This document shows, one piece after another, positions 8,436 through 17,844 of a stretch of DNA of 64,000 nucleotides. Within the stretch, counting starts at the first letter, position 1. The number at the start of each line of letters is the position of its first letter. The DNA comes from Sporosarcina gallistercoris (lineage in GTDB: Bacteria; Bacillota; Bacilli; Bacillales_A; Planococcaceae). The notes beneath the pieces are model-generated. The model worked only from the letters and a program-made list of their open reading frames with translations, was not told where the DNA came from and made no database searches. A program made the translations under genes and the position numbers. The stretch is taken from the NCBI RefSeq assembly GCF_014836415.1, contig NZ_JACSQY010000002.1, forward strand, positions 124,001 through 188,000, read 5' to 3'.

Positions 8436-9404
8436 TTGATTAAATCCATTCAAAAAACCATTCTTATCGGAGTGGCGGCTCTCGCACTCACAGCTTGCAG
8501 CTCAAAGGAAGAAGAAAATGGCACAGCTTCCGCCACTGCATCTGCTGAGCTTGAAGGGAGCGTTCTCATCGATGGTTCAGGCACCGTTTACCCTCTCATG
8601 GCGAAACTCGCTGAAAACTATATGCTAGAAGAACAAGAAGGCGTTTCTGTAGAAGTAAGCCGTGCGGGTACAAGTGCTGGATTCAAGAAGTTCCTTGCGA
8701 AAGATGGAACAGATTTCAATGATGCTTCTCGTACTATAAAAGAAGAAGAAAGCCAAGCTGCAAAAGATGCAGGGATCGAAGTGAAAGAGCTCAAGCTCGC
8801 ATTGGACGGCCTCACATTCGTCGTCAATAAAGATAATGATTGGGCGGATCAACTGACACCTGAACAACTCATACGTATTTTCACAGCAGATGGTGATGTA
8901 ACTAAATGGTCGGATCTCGATCCTTCTTGGCCAGACGAAGAAATCAAGCCTATGGGTCCGAACGAAAACCATGGAACTTATGAGTTCTTCTATGAAAAAG
9001 TGTTGGAAGAACAAGATTTGAAACCTTCCGTTAACTTGCAGCAAGACTACTCAACCCTCGTTACCCTTGTATCAGAAGACAAGAACGGCATAGCATTTTT
9101 CGGATATGGCTATTATGCAGGCAACCAAGAAAAGCTCCAAGCAGTACCTGTAGACTTTGGAAAAGGACCGGTTGAACCTTCTCTTGAAACAATTGCAGAA
9201 GATGGCGACTACGCAGCATTCACTCGTCCTGTCTTCACTTATCTGAATGTCGGGCATGCTAAAGAAAAACCCCAAGTACTCGATTATGCAAAATACATTT
9301 TAAACAATGCGAATAAGATGGCTGGTGAAACCGGATTTGCACCGATTCCTGAAAATGAAAGCAAAGAGAATCTGGACTTCCTGAACTCACTTGGTGATCA
9401 ATAA
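8436..9404 (+). CDS. pstS: Phosphate-binding lipoprotein PstS
   Basis: A 322-residue extracytoplasmic solute-binding lipoprotein that captures phosphate for the Pst importer. The signal peptide ends in a lipobox LTAC (Cys about residue 21). It is followed by phosphate-binding loops typical of PstS: IDGSGTVYPL near residue 47 and RAGTSAGFKKF near residue 76, with NDASR after them. The start codon is TTG at 8436, with AGGGGAG 8 nt upstream; no better ATG exists. It heads the plus-strand unit pstS-pstC-pstA behind a Pho box. Confidence 0.93.
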   Translation: MIKSIQKTILIGVAALALTACSSKEEENGTASATASAELEGSVLIDGSGTVYPLMAKLAENYMLEEQEGVSVEVSRAGTSAGFKKFLAKDGTDFNDASRTIKEEESQAAKDAGIEVKELKLALDGLTFVVNKDNDWADQLTPEQLIRIFTADGDVTKWSDLDPSWPDEEIKPMGPNENHGTYEFFYEKVLEEQDLKPSVNLQQDYSTLVTLVSEDKNGIAFFGYGYYAGNQEKLQAVPVDFGKGPVEPSLETIAEDGDYAAFTRPVFTYLNVGHAKEKPQVLDYAKYILNNANKMAGETGFAPIPENESKENLDFLNSLGDQ

Positions 9405-9443
9405 GATACGGAACTTCATTGCAGAAAAGGAGGATGCGAGGTA

Positions 9444-10400
9444 ATGACATCTCCATTCCAAGCTAACTCAAGTAGCGGAAACAACATCCGTGACCTCATC
9501 CGCCTCAATCAGGACCGGAAATCTTTTAGAAAAACGATAGAAACATGGATTCCACGGTTTTTGTTTCTACTTGCTTCCCTATCCGTCTTCACGACGGTAG
9601 GGATTCTCGTAATTTTATTGACCGAGACCATTGAATTTTTCAAGGCCGTTCCAATAGTCGACTTCTTTACAGGAACTGTTTTGAAACCCTTGAGCCAAAC
9701 ACCTGAATACGGGATACTCCCACTTGTAATGGGAACTCTGGTTTCTTCCGGTATTGCAATCTTGGTTGCGGGTCCAATCGGTCTCATGGCGGCAATCTAC
9801 TTAAGTGAATATGCTTCACGCCGAGTTCGCAGCATCCTCAAACCTGCACTGGAATTATTAGCTGGTGTTCCGACAATCGTCTACGGGTTTTTCGCATTCA
9901 CTTTTGTGACGCCGCTGCTTAAAGAATGGATTCCCGGACTGGAAGCTACGAATATCTTGAGTCCTGGACTCGTAATGGGAGTGATGATCATTCCGATGAT
10001 CGCTTCACTTTCAGAAGATGCGATGCGCTCTGTCCCTGAAGCAATGAGAGAAGGATCCGCAGCACTTGGCGCCACAAAATTGGAGACCGCTTTAAAAGTG
10101 GTCGTTCCGGCAGCGCTTTCCGGTATTATCGCATCCTTTGTTCTTGGGATATCACGCGCACTCGGTGAAACGATGATTGTCGCAATCGCAAGCGGGAGCT
10201 CCAAGAACTTCACGTTCGATGTCACGGAATCCATGCAAACCATGACCGCTTATATCGTTGAAGTCACGAGCGGCGATGCGGCGGCAGGTTCCACCGTTTA
10301 CTACAGTCTTTACGCAGTTGCGATGACTCTATTCGCCGCGACGTTAATGATGAATTTACTTGCTGGAAAAATCGCACGCAAATTCCGGGAGGTCTACTAA
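9444..10400 (+). CDS. pstC: Phosphate ABC transporter permease PstC
   Basis: A 318-residue integral membrane permease of the Pst importer. A cytosolic N-terminal tail of about 35 residues precedes roughly six helices. The EAA-type ATPase-contact loop reads EAMREGSAALGATKLET (about 195-211), where PstB would dock. The ATG follows AAAGGAGG with a second GAGG close by; it lies 39 bp after pstS. It forms a heterodimeric channel with PstA. Confidence 0.93.
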   Translation: MTSPFQANSSSGNNIRDLIRLNQDRKSFRKTIETWIPRFLFLLASLSVFTTVGILVILLTETIEFFKAVPIVDFFTGTVLKPLSQTPEYGILPLVMGTLVSSGIAILVAGPIGLMAAIYLSEYASRRVRSILKPALELLAGVPTIVYGFFAFTFVTPLLKEWIPGLEATNILSPGLVMGVMIIPMIASLSEDAMRSVPEAMREGSAALGATKLETALKVVVPAALSGIIASFVLGISRALGETMIVAIASGSSKNFTFDVTESMQTMTAYIVEVTSGDAAAGSTVYYSLYAVAMTLFAATLMMNLLAGKIARKFREVY

Positions 10401-10401
10401 T

Positions 10402-11286
10402 ATGCTCCATACCCGACAACCATCCAGTCCATCCAGAGTTCGTTTCCGTCTTCTCGCTGACCGATCAGCTAAAGTACTATTTGGAGCTGCCGCTCTATTC
10501 GGAATTGTCATCATGGGCATTTTGTTAGTCCGAATCACTTCTGAAGGGATCAGCTGGCTCTCCCTCGACTTTCTAACAGGACGCTTTTCCACCACTCCTG
10601 AAAAGGCGGGTATTATGGGAGCCGTGCTCGGTACCTTCTGGTTGCTGGCTGTGGTAGTGCCTGTAACGATGATTGTGGGCATCGGTTCGGCCGTTTACTT
10701 GGAACTCTATTCTAAGAACGGCAAGGCCAAGACGTTTATACAAACTAATATCGCGAATCTTGCTGGCGTTCCGTCGATTGTTTACGGAATTCTCGGATTG
10801 ACCGTTTTTGTAAGAGCTCTTGGATTCGGAAGCGTCGTTCTCGCCGGGGGACTTACCTTATCATTACTTATCCTCCCAATTGTCATTGTAGCTGCTCAAG
10901 AAGCACTGCGATCCGTTCCAAGTCAGCTTGGCGATGCTTCTTATGCGCTAGGCGGAACAAAATGGCAGACTATACAATCTGTCATTTTACCGGTCGCCCT
11001 CCCATCCATTCTGACGGGTGCGATATTGGCTCTCTCAAGAGCTATCGGGGAGACTGCGCCACTTGTCGTCCTTGGAATCCCTGCGCTGCTCATTCCATTT
11101 CCAGGCGGAATCTTAGATCGTTTCACCGTGTTACCGATGCAAATCTATTATTGGACATTGGATGCAGCACTCGTTGCAGATTATGCGCATCTCGCTGCAG
11201 CTGCAAGTATTGTATTGCTCATTAGCCTATTCCTCTTAAATGGCTCTGCTATTTACTTGCGGAACAAATACAGCATGAAGGCATAA
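10402..11286 (+). CDS. pstA: Phosphate ABC transporter permease PstA
   Basis: A 294-residue membrane permease, partner of PstC, with about six helices and the ATPase-contact loop RSVPSQLGDASYALGGTKWQ. The ATG at 10402 directly follows the pstC stop and has GGGAGG 8-9 nt upstream. An in-frame ATG at 10360 inside pstC lacks a ribosome site. No pstB or phoU follows; the operon ends at a strong terminator, so the ATPase must come from the separate pstB at 4459. Confidence 0.93.
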   Translation: MLHTRQPSSPSRVRFRLLADRSAKVLFGAAALFGIVIMGILLVRITSEGISWLSLDFLTGRFSTTPEKAGIMGAVLGTFWLLAVVVPVTMIVGIGSAVYLELYSKNGKAKTFIQTNIANLAGVPSIVYGILGLTVFVRALGFGSVVLAGGLTLSLLILPIVIVAAQEALRSVPSQLGDASYALGGTKWQTIQSVILPVALPSILTGAILALSRAIGETAPLVVLGIPALLIPFPGGILDRFTVLPMQIYYWTLDAALVADYAHLAAAASIVLLISLFLLNGSAIYLRNKYSMKA

Positions 11287-11324
11287 AAAAACGCTAGTTT
11301 CCGTAACCTGGAACTAGCGTTTTT
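11286..11324. terminator. Bidirectional terminator between pstA and the receiver gene
   Basis: AAAAACGCTAGTT pairs with AACTAGCGTTTTT around a short loop. Both strands end in T runs, so it serves pstA (plus) and the convergent receiver gene (minus). Confidence 0.85.
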
Positions 11325-11328
11325 CAAA

Positions 11329-11703
11329 TTAATCGGACCCTTCCAATACTTGTTTCACGAGCGTTACAAGTTCTGAAGGACTGAAAGGTTTAGGCATGAA
11401 ATAATCTGCTCCAAAATGAGCTGCCAAGTCTCTATCTGATTGCTGTGCTTTTGCAGTCAACATTATAATCGGGATTCCAAGATTGAGTGGTTGCAAGCGT
11501 TCCAACACCTCTGGCCCCGTCAGTTTCGGCATCATGTAATCGAGAAGTATAACATCGAATTGTCCCGTGGCCGCTTTGTCGAACCCTTCTTGGCCGTCTT
11601 GCGCTTCTTCTACCGCATAACCTTCAAAGGAAAGCGTATCAGAAATCAGCATCCGTAAGATTCCTTCATCATCGATCACCAATATTTTCTTGCTTTCTAC
11701 CAT
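11329..11703 (-). CDS. Single-domain CheY-like response regulator
   Basis: A 124-residue stand-alone receiver with no output domain. The acidic pair is D11-D12, the phospho-acceptor is D55 in VILLDYMMP, the conserved Thr is in IIMLTAK and the Lys in MPKPF. The ATG follows AGGGGGATCATAC. It lies 28 bp after the diguanylate cyclase and is probably cotranscribed with it. It may relay phosphate to or from the Hpt and REC domains of that protein. It is not flanked by chemotaxis genes. Confidence 0.9.
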   Translation of the reverse strand: MVESKKILVIDDEGILRMLISDTLSFEGYAVEEAQDGQEGFDKAATGQFDVILLDYMMPKLTGPEVLERLQPLNLGIPIIMLTAKAQQSDRDLAAHFGADYFMPKPFSPSELVTLVKQVLEGSD

Positions 11704-11731
11704 GTATGATCCCCCTGGTGAAGTCGATTGT

Positions 11732-13333
11732 TTAAAACATTCTGGATGACAAATTCTGAATCCGTGTTAGTATTTCATTCTTTTGGAACGGTTTCATTAT
11801 ATAATCATCAGCACCTAGCCACAGTGCAGACTTTATATCTTGTTCACTCGTGCGGGCGGTCATCATCGAGACTAAAATATTATTAGTATCGGGTCTTCTC
11901 TTTAAGCGTTCTAATACTTCCAATCCGTCCATACCTGGCATAATTCCGTCAAGCAGGATGATGAAGTGCGTATCAGGATCAAACCAATCAGCCGCTAAAA
12001 ATGAAATTCCATCCTTAAACATTTTGACGGATAATTCAATGTCCACCAAACTCCATCCGCGAAGTTCCTCTTCCAACATTGTGCGGATCAGAAAATCATC
12101 ATCGATAATAATGACTTGAAGTTTACGCTTCACTTCTATCAAATTCTTATCAAAAATAACGCTTTGGTTACGTCCTGTGCGCTTCGCCTGATAAAGTGCT
12201 TGGTCAGCTTCGATGAGCAGCATTTCCAACCTGCCTTCATACTCCGCGATTCCCGCAGAGAAGGTGACAGAGAATGAACGGTCCCCTTCTTCAAAAATAA
12301 TATTGTTGAACGACTCATGCAACCGTTCTGCGAAAGTATACGCTTCGCCCTTACCGCCAGAAACGAGAATGACAAATTCTTCTCCGCCATACCGGAAAAT
12401 ATAATCAGTCTCACGTTTTTCTTCGAGCGCAATTCTACTGAAAGCCTTAAGCACTTCATCTCCCGCAGGATGTCCATACGTATCATTTACACTCTTGAAA
12501 TGATCTAGGTCCATCATAACAACAGAGAATGGTACCCCTGAACGTTGCGTTAGCCGTTCACAAAACATCAGCATTTCATCCAAACGTTTCCGATTGCCCA
12601 CACCCGTCAATCCGTCTGTAGTAATCGATTGGCTTATTCCTTTTCGCCACTTGTCCCTGTTAAATAAGTAAGGCAAAAACAGATCCAGTTCTAATGGCTT
12701 TCTGATAAAGTCCATCAGTCCTGCTTCATACGCCTGGCTAATCACTTTGTTGGAATGATTACTGCTCATTAAGATGGATACTACATGACGGTCACTTGCA
12801 GTATCACGGATTTGGTCAAAAACATCCAAACCCGACATATCTGGAAGTTGCAAGTCGATCATTACCATGTTCGGTTGCAGATCGTAAAATTGTTGTATAC
12901 CGCGCTTTCCATCCATAGCGATTAGTACTTGTGCACCGAGTTGTTCCAACAATTCTTTAGTGAATGTCACGAACTCCAAATCATCATCAATGATCAAAAT
13001 GAACGTTTCTTGATCGAAATGATCGACGTATAAGTCAGGCAAAACATAATTGCGTCTTTCCTTCTTATTGCCATCAGCCAATAGGAGAATGTTCTTCTTA
13101 AAGTTTTTCAAAGAAGAAATAGGAATTACTGATTCATCATGAGGAGAAAGAATTTCCAAATGCGCACTGCAAAACTCCGCCAGATCATGGAGACCAATCG
13201 TACCCGCCGTCCCTTTCAATGTATGAAGGAACGTATACAATTCCGATTCCTTCACAAATTTTTTAGCGTCCCACTGCGTGAACGATTCCTCAATTTTCCC
13301 CGTTACTAGTCGTTGATACTTCTCGTAGTCCAA
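11732..13333 (-). CDS. Hpt-REC-GGDEF-REC diguanylate cyclase
   Basis: A 533-residue cytosolic protein. Domains in order: an Hpt module with HTLKGTAGT (His 37), a receiver with phospho-Asp about 160 (VMIDLQLPD), a GGDEF domain with intact GGEEF (316-320), and a second receiver with phospho-Asp about 462 (ILLDGIMPG) ending in IMKPF. An inhibitory I-site RETD stands exactly five residues before GGEEF, so c-di-GMP feedback inhibition is expected. The reaction is 2 GTP to c-di-GMP. Phosphorelay control is implied by Hpt and REC, but no kinase is in the operon. TTG start at 13333 with GGGGGG upstream. Adjacent to a lone receiver. Confidence 0.9.
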   Translation of the reverse strand: MDYEKYQRLVTGKIEESFTQWDAKKFVKESELYTFLHTLKGTAGTIGLHDLAEFCSAHLEILSPHDESVIPISSLKNFKKNILLLADGNKKERRNYVLPDLYVDHFDQETFILIIDDDLEFVTFTKELLEQLGAQVLIAMDGKRGIQQFYDLQPNMVMIDLQLPDMSGLDVFDQIRDTASDRHVVSILMSSNHSNKVISQAYEAGLMDFIRKPLELDLFLPYLFNRDKWRKGISQSITTDGLTGVGNRKRLDEMLMFCERLTQRSGVPFSVVMMDLDHFKSVNDTYGHPAGDEVLKAFSRIALEEKRETDYIFRYGGEEFVILVSGGKGEAYTFAERLHESFNNIIFEEGDRSFSVTFSAGIAEYEGRLEMLLIEADQALYQAKRTGRNQSVIFDKNLIEVKRKLQVIIIDDDFLIRTMLEEELRGWSLVDIELSVKMFKDGISFLAADWFDPDTHFIILLDGIMPGMDGLEVLERLKRRPDTNNILVSMMTARTSEQDIKSALWLGADDYIMKPFQKNEILTRIQNLSSRMF

Positions 13334-13423
13334 ACTTACATTCCCCCCGTCACCAATTACGGTCGGTCGTTATTTCCCCTAATTCCCCCGGATTGGATGT
13401 TACTTAGCACTTTTGAAAAAGAA

Positions 13424-13457
13424 CTGAAGCCCTTTTCATCCAGGACTTCAGTTCTTC
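13424..13457 (-). terminator. Terminator after glmM
   Basis: GAAGAACTGAAG pairs with CTTCAGTTCTTT and is followed by a T run on the minus strand. It lies 13 bp past the glmM stop. Confidence 0.85.
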
Positions 13458-13469
13458 ATAAAGGGTTCG

Positions 13470-14819
13470 TTAGTCCAATCCCATTTCTTGCGTGACTACA
13501 TTGACAATTCGTGTACTGTAGCTTTCACATGCTTCCGATGTAGGTGCTTCCACCATTACACGTACTAATGGTTCTGTACCGGAAGGGCGTACGAGAACAC
13601 GTCCTTCTCCAGCCATTTCCATTTCCACTTCGTTAATAATTGCAGCGACTTTTGCATTTTCCGTTACTGCATGCTTATCCGTCACCCGGATATTCACAAG
13701 TTTTTGAGGAAAAATCGTCATACCACTCGTCAATTCGGACAACTTCTTGCCTGTACGCTTCATGATATTCACCAGCTGCAGTCCAGTGATCAGACCGTCT
13801 CCTGTTGTATTGTAGTCCAGCAAGACAATATGTCCTGACTGCTCTCCGCCAAGATTAAAGTTGCCTCTTCGCATTTCCTCCACAACATAACGGTCACCAA
13901 CCGCTGTTTGGGCGCTTTGTATTCCTTGTTCTTCTAATGCTTTGTAGAATCCAAGGTTACTCATGACTGTCGAAACAATCGTATCTGAATTCAATGCACC
14001 TTTTGAGTGGAGGTAGCTTCCGATTACATACATAATCTGGTCTCCATCTACGATCGCACCCGTTTCATCAACTGCGATCAAGCGGTCGCCATCACCGTCA
14101 AACGCAAGTCCGATTTGAGCGTTTTTCTCAAGTACTAGTTTAGCGAGTTCTTCAGGGTGAGTTGAGCCGACACCATCATTGATATTCAACCCATTCGGGG
14201 ATGCGCCCATCGTTGTGAGATCAGCTTCCAGATCTGCAAACACGTGTGTCGCAATCGTAGAAGTAGCACCGTGTGCGCAATCGAGCACAACGTGCATCCC
14301 TTCAAAATCACCGTCTATTGTCTGCTTCAAATACTGATTGTATTTTTGACACCCTTCGAAGTACTCGGTGATCGTTCCTACGTTTCCGCCAGTCGGGCGA
14401 GGCAGCGTATCGGTTTCAGCATTTAATAGCTGCTCAATTTCAGCTTCAAGATCGTCCGACAGCTTAAAGCCGTCTGCTCCAAAGAATTTAATGCCGTTAT
14501 CTTCGACTGGATTATGTGAAGCTGAAATCATAACACCCGCTTGAGCATTCATCGCTCTTGTTAAATAAGCGACTCCTGGTGTACTGATTACGCCCAAGGT
14601 CATAACTTCGACTCCAGTTGACAAAAGCCCAGCGATTAATGCACTCTCTAACATTTGACCAGAAATACGAGTATCTTTTCCAACAAGAACACGTGCTACT
14701 TCCGTTGAATGTTGCGTGAGGACGTAACCACCGAAACGACCTAATTTAAATGCCAATTCCGGAGTCAATTCTGCATTGGCAACTCCTCTTACACCATCCG
14801 TGCCGAAATACTTAGTCAT
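13470..14819 (-). CDS. glmM: Phosphoglucosamine mutase GlmM
   Basis: A 449-residue enzyme interconverting glucosamine-6-phosphate and glucosamine-1-phosphate for UDP-GlcNAc and peptidoglycan synthesis. The active-site phosphoserine is S101 in [13 protein letters not shown], the metal loop is DGDGDR near residue 240 and the phosphate loop is RPSGTEP near the end. The start at 14819 gives the usual [12 protein letters not shown]-terminus with GGGAG at good spacing; an ATG two codons upstream is too close to the ribosome site. It is the last gene of cdaA-cdaR-glmM. The usual downstream glmS is absent; a terminator follows. Confidence 0.96.
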   Translation of the reverse strand: MTKYFGTDGVRGVANAELTPELAFKLGRFGGYVLTQHSTEVARVLVGKDTRISGQMLESALIAGLLSTGVEVMTLGVISTPGVAYLTRAMNAQAGVMISASHNPVEDNGIKFFGADGFKLSDDLEAEIEQLLNAETDTLPRPTGGNVGTITEYFEGCQKYNQYLKQTIDGDFEGMHVVLDCAHGATSTIATHVFADLEADLTTMGASPNGLNINDGVGSTHPEELAKLVLEKNAQIGLAFDGDGDRLIAVDETGAIVDGDQIMYVIGSYLHSKGALNSDTIVSTVMSNLGFYKALEEQGIQSAQTAVGDRYVVEEMRRGNFNLGGEQSGHIVLLDYNTTGDGLITGLQLVNIMKRTGKKLSELTSGMTIFPQKLVNIRVTDKHAVTENAKVAAIINEVEMEMAGEGRVLVRPSGTEPLVRVMVEAPTSEACESYSTRIVNVVTQEMGLD

Positions 14820-14857
14820 TTTCATTCTCCCTTTCGATCCTATCCATTCTGCGTACT

Positions 14858-16219
14858 TTACGCTTGTTCAACCATTACTGCAATGTCTTTAAAATTCACT
14901 TCATACTGAACATCCGATGGCACCTGCACAAAAATCGGCAGAACGTGTTCTCCAACATGGTTCACACTTTTCGCGTCTGCAAAGACAGTTACATCTGATT
15001 CAGTGAGGGAATCGATCAATTTTTCTTCGCCCGTTAACGTAACTGCCGCTACACCATCAGAAGGTTTTACGATACTACCTACAAAACTCTTATCTAAACC
15101 TTGAATCCGGATTTCAATCCCAGTGAATTTACGAGTCTTTTTAACAACGGTTGGCGGTTCCTTTCCATCGGACGAAGGTTCTTCTGTTACAACATCCGAA
15201 TTGGTCGATTCTTCACTGGGCGGGGCAGCGGCTTCATCATCTGACTTGTCGTCCTCAGTAGTATCCTTTCCCCCTTCAGACGATACTTTGACATCTATGT
15301 TGACGTTTACTTTGTCAACAGACATTTTGAGGACCCCTTTCGGCTTCGGCAATTCGATCGATTGCTTCCCGCTTCCCGATAACTCACTCACATCTACGTC
15401 AACATTCACCTGGTCGATGGCATCCACTGTTTTACGCGGTCCATATAAAGTAACCATTTTTTCATCGGTCGTTAAGGAATTAACGGATATCCCTTCTTTT
15501 GTTTTCCCTTTTTGCTTAACTGAAATCGGGACCTCTTTGTGATACGCTTCTACATCCACTTTTACCGTTACTTCTTCCGGTTCAATCGAGACATTCAATT
15601 TATTCAAATCCCGATCGAGTACCCGGACTCTTCCTTTTTGCTCAAACGACTTGTCGATTCCGTTATCACCGGTTACAGAAACTTTTACAAAACTGATGGA
15701 ATCTACAATACTTTTGGCACCTGTCACTTCGATCGTCGCTGGATTCACTTCCATTTTCACCAGTTCGTAATCCTCTGCGAGTAACTTGTCATTCATTTCC
15801 GGATCGACTCTGAACGATTGCGTGATTTTCTCTTCAATATCCACTTCTATCGTCGCTGGATCCAGCTTCACATCGATTTTATTGGAAATATTTTCAGTCT
15901 GGATTTGAACCGTATGACGCCCCATCGGCATACTCCGCAGATCGACTTTCAAGGCAAAGTCTTTGAGCAACTTTGCTGACTGAACTAAATTCGTCGGCCC
16001 ACTGATAGTCATGTTGACTGTTTCCGGGACTCCTGTGACTACGAGGTTTTCGTTGTCGTAGAACACTTCTACGGGTACATCACGAATGATATCCATTGAG
16101 TCCCCTACATTTGCAAGAGACGATTTTTCTTGGTCTGCACGTACGGAAAAGAAGAGAGATAGTGCAAGTGCGAGTGCTGTCAATCTCAGAAACCAAGGAC
16201 TATCCATGAATTTATCCAT
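14858..16219 (-). CDS. cdaR: CdaA regulator CdaR (YbbR-domain protein)
   Basis: A 453-residue protein with one N-terminal membrane helix ([18 protein letters not shown]) and an extracytoplasmic part made of YbbR repeats. An acidic Ser/Glu-rich linker (about 320-355) sits before the last domain. In Bacillus and relatives CdaR binds CdaA and modulates c-di-AMP synthesis. It overlaps the end of cdaA by 8 bp, indicating translational coupling, and is followed by glmM after 38 bp. Confidence 0.93.
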   Translation of the reverse strand: MDKFMDSPWFLRLTALALALSLFFSVRADQEKSSLANVGDSMDIIRDVPVEVFYDNENLVVTGVPETVNMTISGPTNLVQSAKLLKDFALKVDLRSMPMGRHTVQIQTENISNKIDVKLDPATIEVDIEEKITQSFRVDPEMNDKLLAEDYELVKMEVNPATIEVTGAKSIVDSISFVKVSVTGDNGIDKSFEQKGRVRVLDRDLNKLNVSIEPEEVTVKVDVEAYHKEVPISVKQKGKTKEGISVNSLTTDEKMVTLYGPRKTVDAIDQVNVDVDVSELSGSGKQSIELPKPKGVLKMSVDKVNVNIDVKVSSEGGKDTTEDDKSDDEAAAPPSEESTNSDVVTEEPSSDGKEPPTVVKKTRKFTGIEIRIQGLDKSFVGSIVKPSDGVAAVTLTGEEKLIDSLTESDVTVFADAKSVNHVGEHVLPIFVQVPSDVQYEVNFKDIAVMVEQA

Positions 16220-17051
16220 TTTTTCTCTTCCCCCATTTCCAAATGGAGTTTACAGCGCTGGCAGCTGTCGCGTCTCCGAACCATGCAAGACGTACAATCC
16301 GTTCAAACTCTTCCATCGTAACATTGCGGTTGATATCTCCGTCAATCGTCACACTGACTGCACCGGTTTCTTCTGAAACAATAATGGTGAAGGCATCCGT
16401 GACTTCACTAATACCTAGAGCCGCTCTGTGGCGGGTCCCCAGCTCCTTTGAAATGAACGGGCTTTCTGAAAGTGGTAAGTAACACGCTGCTGCTGCAATT
16501 TTGTTTTTTTGGACAATGACTGCCCCGTCATGCAGCGGTGTATTCGGAATGAAGATATTGATCAGTAATTCTGATGAAATGTCTGAATTCATCCCGATGC
16601 CTGTTTCAATGTATTCGCTGAGTCCTGTCTCTTTTTCCACTGTGATGAGCGCTCCGATTCGGCGTTTCGCCATATAACTCACTGATTTAGTGAATGCGCT
16701 AATCAGGCGGTCTCTCTCTTCTTCCTCCTGCATTTGAGTCCTAGCGAACAGCCGGCCACGGCCGAGCTGCTCGAGCGCACGACGCAACTCGGGTTGGAAA
16801 ATGATGATCACAGCTAAGAAACCGAATGTCAGGACTTGTTCGACCATCCATTTCAACGTATCCAGGCCTAGTAGTTCTGTCAGAATGCGGACAATTAGGA
16901 TGACAAAGATTCCTTTTAGCAGCTGCACCGCTTTAGTACCTTTAATAATCGTGATGAGTTTATACACAACAAACCAAACGAGAAGCACATCCAAAATGGC
17001 TTTCAAGACTTCAACAGCATTCATATTTGCAACTATTTCCCAATCAGGCAT
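16212..17051 (-). CDS. cdaA: Membrane diadenylate cyclase CdaA
   Basis: A 279-residue diadenylate cyclase making c-di-AMP from two ATP. About three N-terminal membrane helices (to about residue 85) precede the DAC domain with the catalytic motifs DGA (about 175-177) and RHR (about 207-209). c-di-AMP controls potassium and osmolyte uptake and wall homeostasis. The ATG has AGGGGAA upstream. It heads cdaA-cdaR-glmM, a conserved Firmicutes operon in which GlmM can inhibit CdaA. The hairpin after rsiW suggests it is largely independent of the sigW unit. Confidence 0.96.
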   Translation of the reverse strand: MPDWEIVANMNAVEVLKAILDVLLVWFVVYKLITIIKGTKAVQLLKGIFVILIVRILTELLGLDTLKWMVEQVLTFGFLAVIIIFQPELRRALEQLGRGRLFARTQMQEEEERDRLISAFTKSVSYMAKRRIGALITVEKETGLSEYIETGIGMNSDISSELLINIFIPNTPLHDGAVIVQKNKIAAAACYLPLSESPFISKELGTRHRAALGISEVTDAFTIIVSEETGAVSVTIDGDINRNVTMEEFERIVRLAWFGDATAASAVNSIWKWGKRKNG

Positions 17052-17091
17052 GCGCTTCCCCTACCTTTACAGACAATTTTTCACTTATTCA

Positions 17092-17100
17092 AGTATACCA
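17092..17100 (-). promoter_or_regulatory. Candidate extended -10 promoter of cdaA
   Basis: TGGTATACT matches an extended -10 (TG-N-TATACT) about 40 bp before the cdaA start. No good -35 is present, which such promoters tolerate. Confidence 0.45.
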
Positions 17101-17163
17101 TAGAGCACAATTTACATGCTGTTCTTAGACGGGGAAATCGCCTTTGAAGTTCCCGTAACTACC

Positions 17164-17193
17164 GAAAAAGCGACCGGCGTATGCGCGTCGCTT
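17164..17193 (-). terminator. Terminator between rsiW and cdaA
   Basis: AAGCGAC pairs with GTCGCTT and is followed by a T run on the minus strand. The first arm overlaps the rsiW stop codon. It would separate sigW-rsiW from cdaA-cdaR-glmM. Confidence 0.65.
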
Positions 17194-17833
17194 ACTCAGT
17201 ATCTTCTTTTTCGGATTTATCCGGGGTCAGCCCTGTGAATGCGGATTTGATCTTATACCATAGCCAGTCGAATACTTCGTCGATTTCTTCAATGTTCCCT
17301 GTCACCACTGCTGTAGAAGCCATGTACTTCTCCCCTCGTATGACGGTTACATTACCATCCACCTGGCCCTCAATGCGCAAATTCCCGTTCTTCACAATGA
17401 GATCTCCCTGGATCACTTCACCTGCTGGGACAACCACTGTATCTCCTTCAATCACAAGGTTTGGCTGCATTGTAACTGAAAATTGTTCGTTTGTATTATA
17501 ACTTGAAAAAAGTGCTGCACTCATCAGAATGAGAAATAACGCTGCTGCAGACAACAATGGGTGTTTGCGTAACCAGCGATTTACTCCCGTCTTCTTTTTC
17601 TGTTGTGCACTTTGTGGTAATCTCGCCATGACTCCCTCTGCAAAACCAACAGGTGCTTGCATCGGATCTGCGAGTTCAAGGAGCTCAACTGCATCACTTA
17701 ATTCATCAAATAGTTTTTGACACTCTTCGCACGTAGCAAGATGTTCGTTCAATACCTGTTCATGTTCAGGAGAAATCTCTCCATCCAGGTATTCGTGCAT
17801 ATAATGGACAACTTCAATTGGACAGTTAGTCAT
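17192..17833 (-). CDS. rsiW: Anti-sigma-W factor RsiW
   Basis: A 213-residue membrane anti-sigma factor. The N-terminal zinc-binding ZAS motif is H-x3-C-x2-C (EHLATCEECQ). It is followed by a single helix (LLSAAALFLILMSAALF, about 91-107) and an extracytoplasmic C-terminal domain with beta-repeat character. It should hold SigW inactive until regulated proteolysis under envelope stress. AGGAGGGG precedes the ATG; it lies 11 bp after sigW. The short C-terminal domain agrees with RsiW of B. subtilis (208 residues). Confidence 0.9.
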   Translation of the reverse strand: MTNCPIEVVHYMHEYLDGEISPEHEQVLNEHLATCEECQKLFDELSDAVELLELADPMQAPVGFAEGVMARLPQSAQQKKKTGVNRWLRKHPLLSAAALFLILMSAALFSSYNTNEQFSVTMQPNLVIEGDTVVVPAGEVIQGDLIVKNGNLRIEGQVDGNVTVIRGEKYMASTAVVTGNIEEIDEVFDWLWYKIKSAFTGLTPDKSEKEDTE

Positions 17834-17844
17834 CCTTACCCCTC

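Noticed and set aside
10356..10682. Minus-strand frame across the pstC-pstA junction
   Set aside because: Antisense to two conserved permease genes; codon-composition shadow.
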